Shown here one piece after another: positions 25,136-34,597 of a stretch of 64,000 nt of DNA. Below the pieces are notes generated by a model. It searched no databases. It was not told where the DNA came from and saw nothing but the letters and a program-made list of their open reading frames with translations. Source of the stretch: an uncultured Bacteroidota bacterium (GTDB lineage Bacteria > Bacteroidota > Rhodothermia > Rhodothermales > Salinibacteraceae); the NCBI GenBank assembly GCA_913055845.1, contig CAJXKO010000001.1, positions 42,863-106,862 on the forward strand. The letters are read 5' to 3'. Position 1 is the first letter of the stretch. Every line of letters begins with the position of its first letter. A program made the translations under genes and the position numbers.

Positions 25136-27282
25136 AGATCGGTGTCGCGCGTCGTCGTGGAGGTATCAGTGGGCACCCGTCGGTCGCGGGTCGCTACGGA
25201 GTCTGGCCGGACTCCTCGTTGAGGCATCAGCGAGTCGGCAGAGACTGCGTGCGGGGCCCGTGGTGGAGGCGCTTCGGCCTCGACCGACCGGCGGGCCAGG
25301 GAGTCTTTCGGGATGCCCCTCGGTTCCAGCGCCCGCCTTCCAGAGCGTGCCACGGGCCGATGAGGACGTCCTCCTTCTTCTAAGTCGAGGCGATGACGTA
25401 CTCGCTCGTCCCGAAGCAGCCCGGTGCGGGTCGGGCGACGGTCTGGCGTCCATTGAAAGCCATCCAGCCGGAATGGGTCCGGAATGTTCTTCTTCTCCCG
25501 GTAGTACGTGGTCTGCGTGCCACCGATGACGCTGATGCGCTTGACGGTGCCGTCGTCGAATCGGAGGTCGATGCGGTCGCCGGAGGTACGGGCCGCCCCA
25601 TTGAGGGAATCGTTCTCGGTGGCGAGGAACCGGATGGCCCGCGCATTGGGCTGGGCCCGGATGCGGCGAAGCGAGTCGGCCCGGAAAAGGGCTACGATGT
25701 GCCGGGCTTTGAGCTGCTGGATCCGGTCGAGCGTGGAGTCACGCTGGGCCGCAAAGGCCGCCCCACGCACGAAGACGGTATCGGGCTGGCGGTTGCGGAC
25801 ACGCACGCGGACAGAGTCGCCCCAGACCTGACTCCCCTCGAACCACGTAACGGGGCTCCGAAACAGCCGGGTTTCTTCGAGCGGAAGTACGCTGTCGGCC
25901 TGGGCCGTGGGGGTATCCCACTGCCGTACGGCCCACCGGGGCCGGGCCGCCGGGCCACCCCGGCGCTGCTGTCGCGTTGCGACCGAGTCCGGACGCCGCG
26001 CGGTGTCGGGGGGCACCCGGGCCTGGGACCGAGCCTGAGCCGACGTCGCCTGGACCGTCGAGTCTGAACTCGGAAACCGTGGTACTGGTACCTCGAACTG
26101 GGGCCCTGTGGTGCGCGTCGCGACGGCGGCAGCGTCAAGGGCGGGACGCGTGGTATCGATTGCCACTACGGCCCCCGCCGCGCTGTCCGGGGTTGTGCCA
26201 ATGACCCGATCGTACACCGCCGAGTCGGCCACGGCCGAGAGGCTGGGCTGCCAAATGCGAACCGAGTCGACGGCCACGAGGCGGCGGTGGGTCTCTGTCC
26301 GAAAGGCCTCCAGCCGATGAGCCGCCACCACGAGGGTGTCGGTAGGCGCGCCGGTCGAGTCCCTTCGCACCCGGACCAGCAGGGCACTGCCTTCCACACG
26401 ACTGTAGCGCTGTGCCTCCTGATTGTCCACCCAGTCCCCAAAGAGATAGGTGCGACTCGTCGTGTCCGCCGGTGCCGTGGTGTCGGTCGGGGGTTCTTCG
26501 TCGCGGCGACGGTCGATAAAGACATTGCCGCGTGCAATGGAGCGATCCTCGGCCCGGTAGTAGGTGAGGGAGTCCGCCAGCAGCGTGGTGCCGGGCTCGG
26601 TCAGCCGCACGCCGCCCCCAAATTCGGCCCGCTCCTCATCGGACCAGTACGTGCCGGACCGCGCCCGCAGCACCCGACTACTATCTACCAGTGTAACGCT
26701 GTCGGGGAAAACGGAGCGTTTTTCCTTGGCGTAGTACGTTGCCCGGTCGGACCGCACTGTCACCTCCCCGTTCGTAAGTTGCACATTGCCCCGAGCGCGC
26801 CCCACCTCGGTCGCGCGGTCGTACCGCACAGAATCGGCCCGCAGGGTGTCGCCACGCTCGTAGATGACCACGTCGTCGACAAAGAGCAGCTCGTCACGGT
26901 TGAGGTAGCGCAGGGCGTACTGCGATCGCAGGCGGGTGGTGTCCTGCCGCACAAACACGTTCCCGAACATCTCCTGAAGCCGCTCGCCCCCACGCTGAAA
27001 AGTACTTAGCGAGTCCGCATTCACGAAGGCGCGCTCTACCTCGCCCGTGTCGGGGGCGGGAGCTCCACCGGGGGGCTGAACCTGAGGAGCCGCATCGTTC
27101 CCTGTGGGTAACGAGTCGGGAGGCGCGGGTTGCACGCCTGTCGACTCGGCCCGCACCGTATCGTCCGCAGCCTGTCCCCGGGCCTCACCCGCAACGCCAC
27201 CGAGCAAACAGGCCCCGAGCGCCACCAGGACAAAAACCCGTCCGGACCAACCGTGGAGGCGGATGTCGCCGGGAGCAGTCAT
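25132..27282 (-). CDS. OstA-like (LptA/LptD N-terminal type) LPS transport protein
   Basis: A 716-residue exported protein with a signal peptide ([21 protein letters not shown]). Residues ~85-270 carry repeated OstA beta-jellyroll strands, for example [40 protein letters not shown] and [20 protein letters not shown]. These form a slide for LPS across the periplasm. Later repeats are more diverged, and the last ~110 residues are Arg/Pro-rich low-complexity text. LptA proper is only ~180 residues; this length fits the OstA-like proteins of Bacteroidota. It sits between lptC and lptB. ATG 27282 was chosen over the frame opening at 27303. Confidence 0.85.
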   Translation of the reverse strand: MTAPGDIRLHGWSGRVFVLVALGACLLGGVAGEARGQAADDTVRAESTGVQPAPPDSLPTGNDAAPQVQPPGGAPAPDTGEVERAFVNADSLSTFQRGGERLQEMFGNVFVRQDTTRLRSQYALRYLNRDELLFVDDVVIYERGDTLRADSVRYDRATEVGRARGNVQLTNGEVTVRSDRATYYAKEKRSVFPDSVTLVDSSRVLRARSGTYWSDEERAEFGGGVRLTEPGTTLLADSLTYYRAEDRSIARGNVFIDRRRDEEPPTDTTAPADTTSRTYLFGDWVDNQEAQRYSRVEGSALLVRVRRDSTGAPTDTLVVAAHRLEAFRTETHRRLVAVDSVRIWQPSLSAVADSAVYDRVIGTTPDSAAGAVVAIDTTRPALDAAAVATRTTGPQFEVPVPRFPSSDSTVQATSAQARSQARVPPDTARRPDSVATRQQRRGGPAARPRWAVRQWDTPTAQADSVLPLEETRLFRSPVTWFEGSQVWGDSVRVRVRNRQPDTVFVRGAAFAAQRDSTLDRIQQLKARHIVALFRADSLRRIRAQPNARAIRFLATENDSLNGAARTSGDRIDLRFDDGTVKRISVIGGTQTTYYREKKNIPDPFRLDGFQWTPDRRPTRTGLLRDERVRHRLDLEEGGRPHRPVARSGRRALEPRGIPKDSLARRSVEAEAPPPRAPHAVSADSLMPQRGVRPDSVATRDRRVPTDTSTTTRDTDL

Positions 27283-27389
27283 ACACGAGCATTCGTGGTT
27301 CAAGAGGCAGCGTCGTGCCCTTTCCTCCGGGAGAGGTACTGGGGGCTACACCAGAGTTTCCGAAACACAGTTCCCGCGAAAGCCCACCC

Positions 27390-28004
27390 CTACGGCTCAT
27401 TCTCCGTCTCCTCATCGACTTCCACCTCGGCCGAAAAACGACCCAACTGGTACGTTTCCAGATTCTCATCTGCCACCAGGCCATTTCCCTGCACCACCTC
27501 CTTGGGCGTTCGGATGCGCACGAATCGGCGGGTTCGGATTTTTCGGTCGGACTGGTTCCAGGTCAAGTGTTCGGTCCTAAGACGCTTGTCGTCCTCGGTC
27601 GTCACGACTACATTCCGGTAGGCGTCTAGAAACCCCTCCTGCTCCCGAAACACCAAACTGTCGGCCACCATGACGGCCGAAGAGTCTCCCGATTCATCGA
27701 ACAGGTAGAGTCGTACCCGTGCGGAATCCTCCATTGAGCGCCAGACCGAATAGCTGCTGTCGGCGGTCCGATACTGTTCCATCCGAGCGGCCCGCAGCGT
27801 GGCCCGGGGCTCCCCGCCCTCGGTCATGGTAAATCGCGCCGTCCAGCTTACGTGCGTAGGGGTTGGGCCATCCGAAGCTGCCGAGTCTTCTTGGTCCCCA
27901 GATCGAGTGCGATGCTCGCATGCTCCCACGAGCAGAATGCCCAGAAGCATAATCCCCGTCGTAATGCTAGAGCCCCTCTCCAAGCCCCAAAGGACACACG
28001 CCAT
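27390..28004 (-). CDS. lptC: LPS export protein LptC, probable lipoprotein
   Basis: A 204-residue protein. An N-terminal hydrophobic segment ends in LLVGACEHR, a lipobox-like site, so it may be lipid-anchored instead of held by a transmembrane helix as in Escherichia coli. The remainder has LptC/OstA-like strands: FTMTEGGEPRATLRAARMEQY, MVADSLVFREQEGFLDAYRNVVV and LRTEHLTWNQSDRKIRTRRFV. LptC links the inner-membrane LPS transporter to the periplasmic bridge. It is the first gene of lptC, OstA-like, lptB, with a 107-base gap to the next gene. Confidence 0.86.
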   Translation of the reverse strand: MACVLWGLERGSSITTGIMLLGILLVGACEHRTRSGDQEDSAASDGPTPTHVSWTARFTMTEGGEPRATLRAARMEQYRTADSSYSVWRSMEDSARVRLYLFDESGDSSAVMVADSLVFREQEGFLDAYRNVVVTTEDDKRLRTEHLTWNQSDRKIRTRRFVRIRTPKEVVQGNGLVADENLETYQLGRFSAEVEVDEETENEP

Positions 28005-28345
28005 GATTCCTCGTTATTTTTCAAGGCAATCTCTCTGTGAGGCGGAACGCGTTAGGAATTTCACTGATACGGTTCCTTCGTAGATTCGTGAAGCCATACT
28101 GATTCTTTTCTCCGTAGCGGCCACGGGTTGTAGGAAGGCTGCCACGGTTCTCGAATTCCGTCCGGACTTACACTCCGCGCACCCTGTGGCACTGATTTTG
28201 CTCCTTCTAACACGAAGAAGGTGTGCCCACGCCCAATGTTTGTGGGCCTAGGTGATCGTTCCGCGACACCGATCCGGCCCCTCGGCCGTCCCACAGCAGA
28301 CTCCCCCCTCCTTCATTTTTCGTCCCAGACGATCTGCCTGCCACC
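28005..28345. other. Divergent intergenic region between lptC and the partner-switching cassette
   Basis: 341 bases with no convincing gene. It should hold promoters for lptC (minus) and the STAS gene (plus). Two neighbouring stem-loops near 28203-28247 are listed separately. The short open frames here lack any family resemblance. Confidence 0.5.
28203..28247 (+). promoter_or_regulatory. Tandem stem-loops upstream of the STAS gene
   Basis: CCTTCT (28203-28208) pairs with AGAAGG (28216-28221) around 7 bases. GCCCAC (28225-28230) pairs with GTGGGC (28242-28247) around 11 bases. They are three bases apart and end about 100 bases before the STAS ATG. They could be part of the cassette's leader or an operator pair. 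Confidence 0.35.
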
Positions 28346-28687
28346 ATGAGCTTCGACGTTGAGACTACCGCCTCCGAGACCGTCATCATCCACGTTGGCG
28401 AAGCTCTCGACTTTCGGAACGCAGATGAGTTCAAATCGACCTTTCAGGAGCGGGTTGAGGAGGGCGCGCGGCAGTTTATCCTCGACTTTTCCGACACGGA
28501 AGTACTGGACTCGACAGGCCTCGGGTCCATCTTTTCACTCTACCGGGCGGTTTCTCCGGACGATGGCAAGGTGGCGTTCGCCGACGTGTCGGAACCCGTG
28601 CAGGTCGTCGTTCAGCTCACTCGCACCTACAAGGTTTTTCGTCAGTTCCCGTCCGTGGAGGCGGCGCGGGAGGCCTTTTCTGGATAG
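28346..28687 (+). CDS. STAS-domain anti-sigma factor antagonist (RsbV/SpoIIAA-like)
   Basis: A 113-residue single STAS domain. The switch site is TEVLDSTGLGSIFSLYR, where the Ser of DSTG is the residue phosphorylated by the cognate kinase in the family. In the unphosphorylated form such proteins bind the anti-sigma kinase and release its target. The gene opens a three-gene cassette with a serine kinase (61 bases downstream) and a response regulator-phosphatase. No sigma factor is adjacent, so the regulated target is unknown. Confidence 0.88.
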   Translation: MSFDVETTASETVIIHVGEALDFRNADEFKSTFQERVEEGARQFILDFSDTEVLDSTGLGSIFSLYRAVSPDDGKVAFADVSEPVQVVVQLTRTYKVFRQFPSVEAAREAFSG

Positions 28688-28748
28688 CTTCTCCCTTTCT
28701 CTCCGCCCTCGAAGGGATTTATCCTGAACTTCTCCCCTTCCCGCCTTC

Positions 28749-29195
28749 ATGAGTGCCCTTACAAAGACGTACACGGACCTCGACCAGGCCATCAACGAGG
28801 TGCAGTCGCTGGGAAACACCTGGCCGACCGCGCAACTCAATGGTACCCTCGACGCCGAGACGCTTCACTGCACGTCCCTCGTCCTGCACGAGTGGATCGC
28901 CAACCTCCATCAGCACGCCGAGTTTCGAGCGACCCCGAAGGTCGAGGTCGAACTCTCTTCTCAGGAGCACCGCGTCTACTGCTCCGTAGTAGACAATTCC
29001 GAGGGATTCGAGATCGATGCGTATTTCCCGAACGAGGACGACGATCTCGAAGCATTTCCAGAACGGGGAATGGGCCTCCGGATCATCAAGACGTGCACCG
29101 ACGACATCTCCTACACAACGACGGAGGACGGGCTTCATTGCTTTGAATTTATTATTCCCGCCGACCACGATCCATGGCTGAACACACTATTTTAG
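28749..29195 (+). CDS. Serine kinase/anti-sigma factor (RsbW-like HATPase)
   Basis: A 148-residue GHKL ATPase of the HATPase_c_2 type. The N box is LVLHEWIANLHQHA (conserved Glu and Asn), the G1 box VVDNSEGFEI, and the G2-like RGMGLRIIKTC. Such kinases phosphorylate a STAS antagonist and bind a sigma factor or other partner. Its 3' end overlaps the next gene by 22 bases, which suggests translational coupling. The acidic stretch YFPNEDDDLEAFPERG between the G boxes is longer than usual, and may be a halophile trait or the partner-binding surface. Confidence 0.85.
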   Translation: MSALTKTYTDLDQAINEVQSLGNTWPTAQLNGTLDAETLHCTSLVLHEWIANLHQHAEFRATPKVEVELSSQEHRVYCSVVDNSEGFEIDAYFPNEDDDLEAFPERGMGLRIIKTCTDDISYTTTEDGLHCFEFIIPADHDPWLNTLF

Positions 29196-30289
29196 TCGTC
29201 GAGGATGACAGCACGGTTCGGGAACTCCTGAAGTACCGTCTCGGCAAGCACTACGACGTGTTTACGGCCACCAACGGCGAGGAGGCCCTCGACGAGATTG
29301 AGGAGACGATTCCCGACCTCATCATTTCGGACATTATGATGCCGAAGATGGACGGGTTCGCGCTGCAGTCCTCCCTGCAGACCGACAAGAATACGCGCAT
29401 CATCCCGTTTATCTTCCTCACGGCCCGGGCCGACGAGGAAGCCCGCCAACAGGGCCAGCGCAAGGGCGTGGACGACTACATCACGAAGCCGTTCGACATG
29501 GAAACCCTGCTGTCTCGGGTGGAACGGCTTCTCGAACGGGTGGAGATGTTTCAGACGGAGCTCAACGCGGAGCTCGGGCAGGACTTCTCGAACCGCCTGC
29601 TTCCCGATCGAGTGCCGGAGGTCGACGGCTATGCGCTGGACTTCCACAGCGAGGCGCGCGATCAGGGCGGGGGCGACCTCTTCGACTGGACCCAGACCGA
29701 CGAGGGGACCTACTTCCTCACCATCGGGGACGTGATGGGAAAGGGCCTCCGCGCCAAGTTCTACGCGTTCAGCTTTTTGAGCTACGTGCGGGGCACCCTC
29801 CACACCCTGCTGGAGGAGTCCACTTCCCCCGCCGCCCTGATGGCACAGCTCAACGATATGCTCCTGAACGACGACGTGCTGGAGGATACCTTCGCCACCT
29901 TTCTTCTCATGCACTGGGACCCTGCCCGCCATACCCTCACCTATGCGAATGCCGGCCACTGCCGTCCCATTCTGGTGGGACCAAATGGCACCGACATTCC
30001 CGAGCACAGCGATCTTATCCTGGGCCTCGAGGAGGACGTCGACTTTTCGGAAATCACCCTAGAGCTCGCCCCGAACACCGCGCTCATGGCCTATACGGAC
30101 GGACTGACGGAGCAGCACACGCAAGCGGGCGACATGCTCGGGGAGGAGGGCATTCGCGAATGCGCTCGGGAGGCATACGGCCGCGACAACCCGGTCGAGG
30201 TCCTCCTGGAACGTACGCTGGCCCGGAGTGCATCCGACCAGTTCGAGGATGATCTCCTCGTGGTGTGGCTCGAACGGATGGGCCCGTAG
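29174..30289 (+). CDS. Response regulator with PP2C-type phosphatase output (RsbU-like)
   Basis: A 371-residue protein. Receiver domain: acidic pair D11-D12, phospho-acceptor D53 in LIISDIMMPKMDG, Thr in FLTARAD, Lys in YITKPFD. A helical linker (~120-145) leads to a SpoIIE/PPM phosphatase with metal sites in GGGDLFDW, GDVMGKGLRAKFYAF, YTDGLTE and DDLLVVWL. The phosphorylated receiver should switch on dephosphorylation of the STAS protein, completing a partner switch. No histidine kinase is adjacent, so the input is unknown. The start overlaps the kinase gene by 22 bases. Confidence 0.9.
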   Translation: MAEHTILVVEDDSTVRELLKYRLGKHYDVFTATNGEEALDEIEETIPDLIISDIMMPKMDGFALQSSLQTDKNTRIIPFIFLTARADEEARQQGQRKGVDDYITKPFDMETLLSRVERLLERVEMFQTELNAELGQDFSNRLLPDRVPEVDGYALDFHSEARDQGGGDLFDWTQTDEGTYFLTIGDVMGKGLRAKFYAFSFLSYVRGTLHTLLEESTSPAALMAQLNDMLLNDDVLEDTFATFLLMHWDPARHTLTYANAGHCRPILVGPNGTDIPEHSDLILGLEEDVDFSEITLELAPNTALMAYTDGLTEQHTQAGDMLGEEGIRECAREAYGRDNPVEVLLERTLARSASDQFEDDLLVVWLERMGP

Positions 30290-30302
30290 GGCCTTCAGGG
30301 CC
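30281..30302. terminator. GGCCC-rich stem at the end of the partner-switching cassette
   Basis: GGCCC (30281-30285) can pair with GGGCC at 30289-30293 or at 30298-30302, so two alternative stems exist. They overlap the stop codon of the phosphatase and lie in a 25-base spacer to the opposing acetyltransferase. No U-tract is present. Confidence 0.25.
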
Positions 30303-30314
30303 GGTGCTTCCGCA

Positions 30315-30929
30315 CTACGCAGCCGTCTCTGCGGGGGACCGCTCCTCCATCGTGGACCGTCGGTCCTGATATTCGGACCGCAGCAGTCCATACACCTCTT
30401 TGTCCCAGTACTGGCCCTCGCGGCGAAGATGCTCTCGGACTGTTCCCTCCTTTCGGAAGCCCAGCCCTTCGACCAGGTCGCGCCACGCCGTGTGGTACTC
30501 AAAGATTTCGGCGCTCACCCGGTGGAGGCCGAGATCCTCGAAGCAGTAGGACAGAAGAAGCTCTAGGGAGGCGCGTCCGTAGCCCTTCCCCCAGTAGTCC
30601 CGGTCGCCGATCGTAACCCCCAACCGTGCATGCAGGTTGTGGGGGCTGATGTCGGTCACGAACGCCACCCCGATCAGGCAGTCGTCGGTGCGGGCATGGA
30701 TCTCGAAGTTCCGATGCGACGGGGATGGGTTGTCGCACATCCGCTCGAACCGGCTCTTGAACGCGCCGAACGACTCTTCTTCGTAGGGGACCTCACTGTC
30801 GAGCCGGTTGAGCTCCGGGTCGTTATTCCAGCGGAAGTGGGTGTGAATGTTTTCGATCTGGAGAGGGGTCAATTCAACGCGGTCCGACTGCAGAACGGCC
30901 ACGTCGTGGACGGGGAGCGATGTGGTCAT
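30315..30929 (-). CDS. GNAT family acetyltransferase (RimJ/RimL-like)
   Basis: A 204-residue protein. The acetyl-CoA binding core is GDRDYWGKGYGRASLELLLSY, with the A motif WGKGYG, followed by LHRVSAEIFEYHTAWRDLVEGLGF and KEGTVREHLRREGQYWD. These patterns match the RimJ/RimL group, which acetylates N-termini of proteins or small amines. The substrate cannot be inferred. The gene is monocistronic and converges with the partner-switching cassette. Confidence 0.83.
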   Translation of the reverse strand: MTTSLPVHDVAVLQSDRVELTPLQIENIHTHFRWNNDPELNRLDSEVPYEEESFGAFKSRFERMCDNPSPSHRNFEIHARTDDCLIGVAFVTDISPHNLHARLGVTIGDRDYWGKGYGRASLELLLSYCFEDLGLHRVSAEIFEYHTAWRDLVEGLGFRKEGTVREHLRREGQYWDKEVYGLLRSEYQDRRSTMEERSPAETAA

Positions 30930-31043
30930 AGTTCGGAAGCGCTTCCAAAGTGAGCAAAAAGCGAACGGGCAGGGCCAGGAGATTACGCAGGAGTCGCACC
31001 TAAAAAGAAATGACGGGGGCTACCGATTGCAAGGTCCGAACGG

Positions 31044-32516
31044 CTATCCTGCCCCTTCGTCTTCGGCTTCCCTCGGGTGCGCTGCGGCTTCCGCCGCCCC
31101 GTGCTTTATCTCTCGGGCCCGCCGGGCCAAGTGGTCACGGTCTACCTTCATTCGATTCTGCACCGCCGCCTCGGGCAGCGGATGGACCGCGTCCGGAATT
31201 TTGAAGCCCGGAAGTACGGTCCCCAGCCGATCGCGCCAGTCAGTCGGCACGGGCCCGATCGTTGGCTGCACAAAGGCCACTGGACGACGGCCATACTCCT
31301 CGTCCGGAACGGGCACGACGACTGCCCGCTCAATACCCTCTATCCGCTCGAACGCGGCCTCGATTTCTTCGGGCCGGATGTTCTCCCCTCCCGAGACGAA
31401 CTGTCGGTCCGCCCGGCCCTTCACGTGAAGCCGTCCTTGCGCGTCGAGATGACCGAGATCTCCCGTGGGGTACCAGCCCCGCACCCGTGGGTCACGGACC
31501 CGATCCTCCGCGACCACTCCGCGACACAGGGTGGGGCCCGCTACGAGAATTTGCCCGTCCCCGTCGATACGCACGCGGCGATGCGGCAGGCATCGACCGG
31601 CGGTATGCAGGTCCCCAAGCGGGGCACCGGGGGCGGTGGTGGTGACCTGCGAGGCCATCTCCGTGGAGCCGTAGCTCGTAAGTAGCGGCCACCCGCGAGC
31701 ATGCCCTCGACGCAGGAGGGGGCTCGGCAGTGGCCCCCCGCCCAAGAGCAGACCGCGCATCCGACGCGGAGGCGGACCCTCCCAGGCATCGAGAAGGCGG
31801 CGCAGTTGGGTCGCCACCAGGGACAGGTGCGTCGCCCCACTCGCGTTGAGGACTGTGGCCAAGGACGCGTCCCGATCGGGCAGGGCGACGGCCCCGCCGG
31901 CCAGCGCACACCGGACCAGAATGGCCAGCCCCCCCACGTGGTATAGGGGCAGCGACAGGAGCCAGCGATCGCCGGGGCGCACAGGAAGGTTTGCGTTGGA
32001 GCCCTTGGCGCTGTAGAGATGATTGGCCCAGGTGTGCAGCACCGCCGTGGGCCTGCCCGTACTGCCGGACGTGAAGACGATGCTGGCCCGCCGGTGGAGC
32101 GACTGAGCGTCGGGACGGGGTGTGCTTTCCCCCTCCCGCTCGACGACCTGGCGCGGGGCGTACGTTCGTAGCGTTTCCTCCCGATGGAAATTTGATGCCC
32201 GCGTCACGAGTGCCCCCACCCCAGCGCGGCGGGCGGCACGGTGCACCTGCGCGGACGGCAGACGGGTGCTAAGGGGCACCGCCACACGCCCCGTCCGCCA
32301 CAACGCCCACAGCAGGAGGACGGAGTCTGTCCCCCGATGCAAGTGCAGTCCTATCCGATGCGCCCCCGCCGGGAACGTCGCCTCAAGCCGCTCCCCAGTG
32401 GCCGCCACGGCCGCGTCCAACGCCGCATAGGTCCACCGCCGTTCCGGCGTCCACAAGGCCAGGGCGTCGGGACGCGCCCGGGCATGGCGGTGAATGGGAC
32501 AGGACACAGCAGGCAT
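31044..32516 (-). CDS. menE: O-succinylbenzoate-CoA ligase MenE
   Basis: A 490-residue adenylate-forming enzyme that activates o-succinylbenzoate with CoA in menaquinone synthesis. The P-loop-like motif is IVFTSGSTGRPTAVLHTW, the A8 region is WYPTGDLGHLDAQGRLHVKGRADR, and the hinge follows in FVSGGENIRPEEIEA. On motifs alone it could be any acyl-CoA synthetase, but its place directly after menC (5-base gap) sets the assignment. It ends the menH-menA-menC-menE run. Confidence 0.9.
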   Translation of the reverse strand: MPAVSCPIHRHARARPDALALWTPERRWTYAALDAAVAATGERLEATFPAGAHRIGLHLHRGTDSVLLLWALWRTGRVAVPLSTRLPSAQVHRAARRAGVGALVTRASNFHREETLRTYAPRQVVEREGESTPRPDAQSLHRRASIVFTSGSTGRPTAVLHTWANHLYSAKGSNANLPVRPGDRWLLSLPLYHVGGLAILVRCALAGGAVALPDRDASLATVLNASGATHLSLVATQLRRLLDAWEGPPPRRMRGLLLGGGPLPSPLLRRGHARGWPLLTSYGSTEMASQVTTTAPGAPLGDLHTAGRCLPHRRVRIDGDGQILVAGPTLCRGVVAEDRVRDPRVRGWYPTGDLGHLDAQGRLHVKGRADRQFVSGGENIRPEEIEAAFERIEGIERAVVVPVPDEEYGRRPVAFVQPTIGPVPTDWRDRLGTVLPGFKIPDAVHPLPEAAVQNRMKVDRDHLARRAREIKHGAAEAAAHPREAEDEGAG

Positions 32517-32521
32517 CGGGA

Positions 32522-33622
32522 TCAGGACGAGAAGGAATCAATGAGCGTAACCCGGTCTTCGTCGACGGAGGCCGACGCCCCGACAATCGATTCGACATTG
32601 AGCGTTGGGCCGTCCATATCGAGGGACGGACGGAGCACATCGGCGGCGAGGCGGGCGTAGGTGGAAAGCCCGACGGGGATGTCCGGCCCGGTGGCCGCCA
32701 GGGCAACGAGGATTCGATGTCCAACGCCGGACTCGTACGCTCCACTGAGGACAGGCGTCGTGTCGTTGGCCTGCGCGGTCCGGCTCCATGTCTGTGTCGC
32801 CCGAATGCCGCCCAAAAGCGTAGGCTTGAGCACCACCGCGGCCACCGGCCACTCCTCAAGCAGGACTCCGGGGGCAGCTTCCCGGGTCGTTTCGTCGAGC
32901 GCGATCCTGAGATCCGTCCGGGCAACCAGTTCGGGCAGCTGTTCGGGGTCGGCCAGCGGCTCCTCTACGTACGCAAGATCCAGGCCGCGGGTCGCCTCCG
33001 CAAAGGCAACGGCCTCCCCCAGCGTCCAGGCCCGGTTGGCATCGGCGCGAAGGGCCACCTCATCGCCAAGGACCCGCCGGATTTTGTGGAGGGCGTCAGC
33101 TTCGGCCTCGAGGGACGTGCGTCCCACTTTCACTTTTACCGCCCGGTAGCCCTGGTCGCGGTAGCGAGTCGCTTCCTCCAAACCCTCGTCTCCCAGGTCG
33201 GGAATCAGGGCATTCAGGGCGACGGTCGGGCGGCATTTGCCCAGCACCGTGGCGAGAGAGATGTCCTGGGCAACGGCCCGCAGCTGGATCGCAGCACTCT
33301 CCACCGCAAACCGGAGCGAGGCCGGCGCGTCGAGGACCAGAGCCTGAACGTCCCTCAGCGTCCGATCGAGCCCCCCTTTGCACTCAGAAAGAGTCATTCC
33401 CGTCCACCGTGGGCCCGCGCCACAGGCATGCTCCACCAGGTCGGCCCACGTTTCGGGGCTGAACCTCGGTAGCGGCGCCGCGTCGCCCCACCCCACGGCG
33501 CCGCCTTCCGTCGCGAGGCGGACGAGAAGGCCGCGGCGATGACGCCAGGTGTCGCCCCCTAGTTTTAGCGGCGTCCGGAGGGGCACCTCGTACCGATAGA
33601 GAGAAACGCTCGAAAGGACCAC
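32522..33622 (-). CDS. menC: O-succinylbenzoate synthase MenC
   Basis: A 366-residue enolase-superfamily enzyme that dehydrates SHCHC to o-succinylbenzoate. Barrel motifs are the catalytic KxK in GYRAVKVKVGRTSL, metal ligands in LRADANRAW and LAYVEEPLADP, DLRIALDETTRE, and the second-side lysine in VVLKPTLLGGI. The start is GTG 33622; no nearby ATG gives the family's N-terminal strand. The 15-base gap to menA and 5-base gap to menE indicate one transcript. Confidence 0.93.
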   Translation of the reverse strand: MVLSSVSLYRYEVPLRTPLKLGGDTWRHRRGLLVRLATEGGAVGWGDAAPLPRFSPETWADLVEHACGAGPRWTGMTLSECKGGLDRTLRDVQALVLDAPASLRFAVESAAIQLRAVAQDISLATVLGKCRPTVALNALIPDLGDEGLEEATRYRDQGYRAVKVKVGRTSLEAEADALHKIRRVLGDEVALRADANRAWTLGEAVAFAEATRGLDLAYVEEPLADPEQLPELVARTDLRIALDETTREAAPGVLLEEWPVAAVVLKPTLLGGIRATQTWSRTAQANDTTPVLSGAYESGVGHRILVALAATGPDIPVGLSTYARLAADVLRPSLDMDGPTLNVESIVGASASVDEDRVTLIDSFSS

Positions 33623-33637
33623 GTCACGAAAGTCTCG

Positions 33638-34552
33638 TCAGAGATTCCATCCCAGGCCAAACAGGAGCGCCCACAGCAGTAGAATCCGCCCCGTTGCCCC
33701 CAACAGGGGGTTGAGTCGCGCTGGGTCCGTCGTCGTGGCCATCGTGCGGAGGGGGCGGATCGCCAACGGAAGCAGAACAAGGGGCGCCGCTGCCCAGAGA
33801 TGAACCTCCCTTCCGAACAGTCCCCCAGCCAGCAGGGCCGCAAGAAGCAGCGCGCCCACTACACAGACGCCGTACGCGACGACGCCGAAGCGGCGGCCTA
33901 GGCGCACCACGAGTGTCCGCTTGCCCGCCGCCCGATCCTGCACCACGTCGCGCACATTGTTCACCAGCAGGATCGCAATGGACAACAGACCCGGTCCGGC
34001 ACCAGCCACGAGGACCGTCCAGGGGAGGGCAAGGGCCTGTACGTAGTAGGTGCCGCCTACCGCCACGGGCCCAAAGAAAACAAACACAAACAGATCGGCC
34101 AGCCCCAGGGCCGCGAGCGAATATCGCCCGGCAGTATACCAGGTGGCCGCGCCAATGGATGCGAGCCCAACGAACAGGATGGGCCACCCGCCGCGATAGA
34201 TGAGGTAGACCCCGGTAAGAACGGCCAGCCCAAACACGAGGATCGTAGCCCGGCGCATTGTTTCGGGCGCCACCAGGCCCGCCTGCGTCACCCGGAGCGG
34301 CCCCACCCGGTCCTCTGTATCGGCCCCCTGCACGTAGTCGGCGTAGTCATTATGGTAGTTCACGCCCACCTGGATGAGGATGGCTCCCGCGAGCGCAAGC
34401 GCCGCCGACAGGGGGTGCCAGGCGCCGGCCTCTACGGCCATGCCCGTTCCTACCAGCACAGGCGCCACGGCCGCCCCCAGCGTCTTGGGACGGGCCGCCC
34501 ACACCCACACCCGGACCCGCCCCTCATCGGTCGCGGCGGAAGATTCGTTCAT
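33638..34552 (-). CDS. menA: 1,4-dihydroxy-2-naphthoate polyprenyltransferase MenA
   Basis: A 304-residue UbiA-family membrane enzyme that attaches the polyprenyl chain to DHNA. The two Asp-rich prenyl-diphosphate motifs are NYHNDYADYVQGADTEDR and NNVRDVVQDRAAGKRTLVVR. About eight hydrophobic helices are visible. It lies between menH and menC, which supports MenA over other UbiA relatives. It is 45 bases downstream of menH. Confidence 0.94.
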   Translation of the reverse strand: MNESSAATDEGRVRVWVWAARPKTLGAAVAPVLVGTGMAVEAGAWHPLSAALALAGAILIQVGVNYHNDYADYVQGADTEDRVGPLRVTQAGLVAPETMRRATILVFGLAVLTGVYLIYRGGWPILFVGLASIGAATWYTAGRYSLAALGLADLFVFVFFGPVAVGGTYYVQALALPWTVLVAGAGPGLLSIAILLVNNVRDVVQDRAAGKRTLVVRLGRRFGVVAYGVCVVGALLLAALLAGGLFGREVHLWAAAPLVLLPLAIRPLRTMATTTDPARLNPLLGATGRILLLWALLFGLGWNL

Positions 34553-34597
34553 GGGTCGCAGGTTGGAAAGATGGATGGCAATGGGACCAATAGGCGA

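Noticed and set aside
28061..28294. Small 77-codon minus-strand gene in the lptC-STAS gap
   Set aside because: Composition is unbiased and no family resemblance is visible; it runs across both stem-loops.
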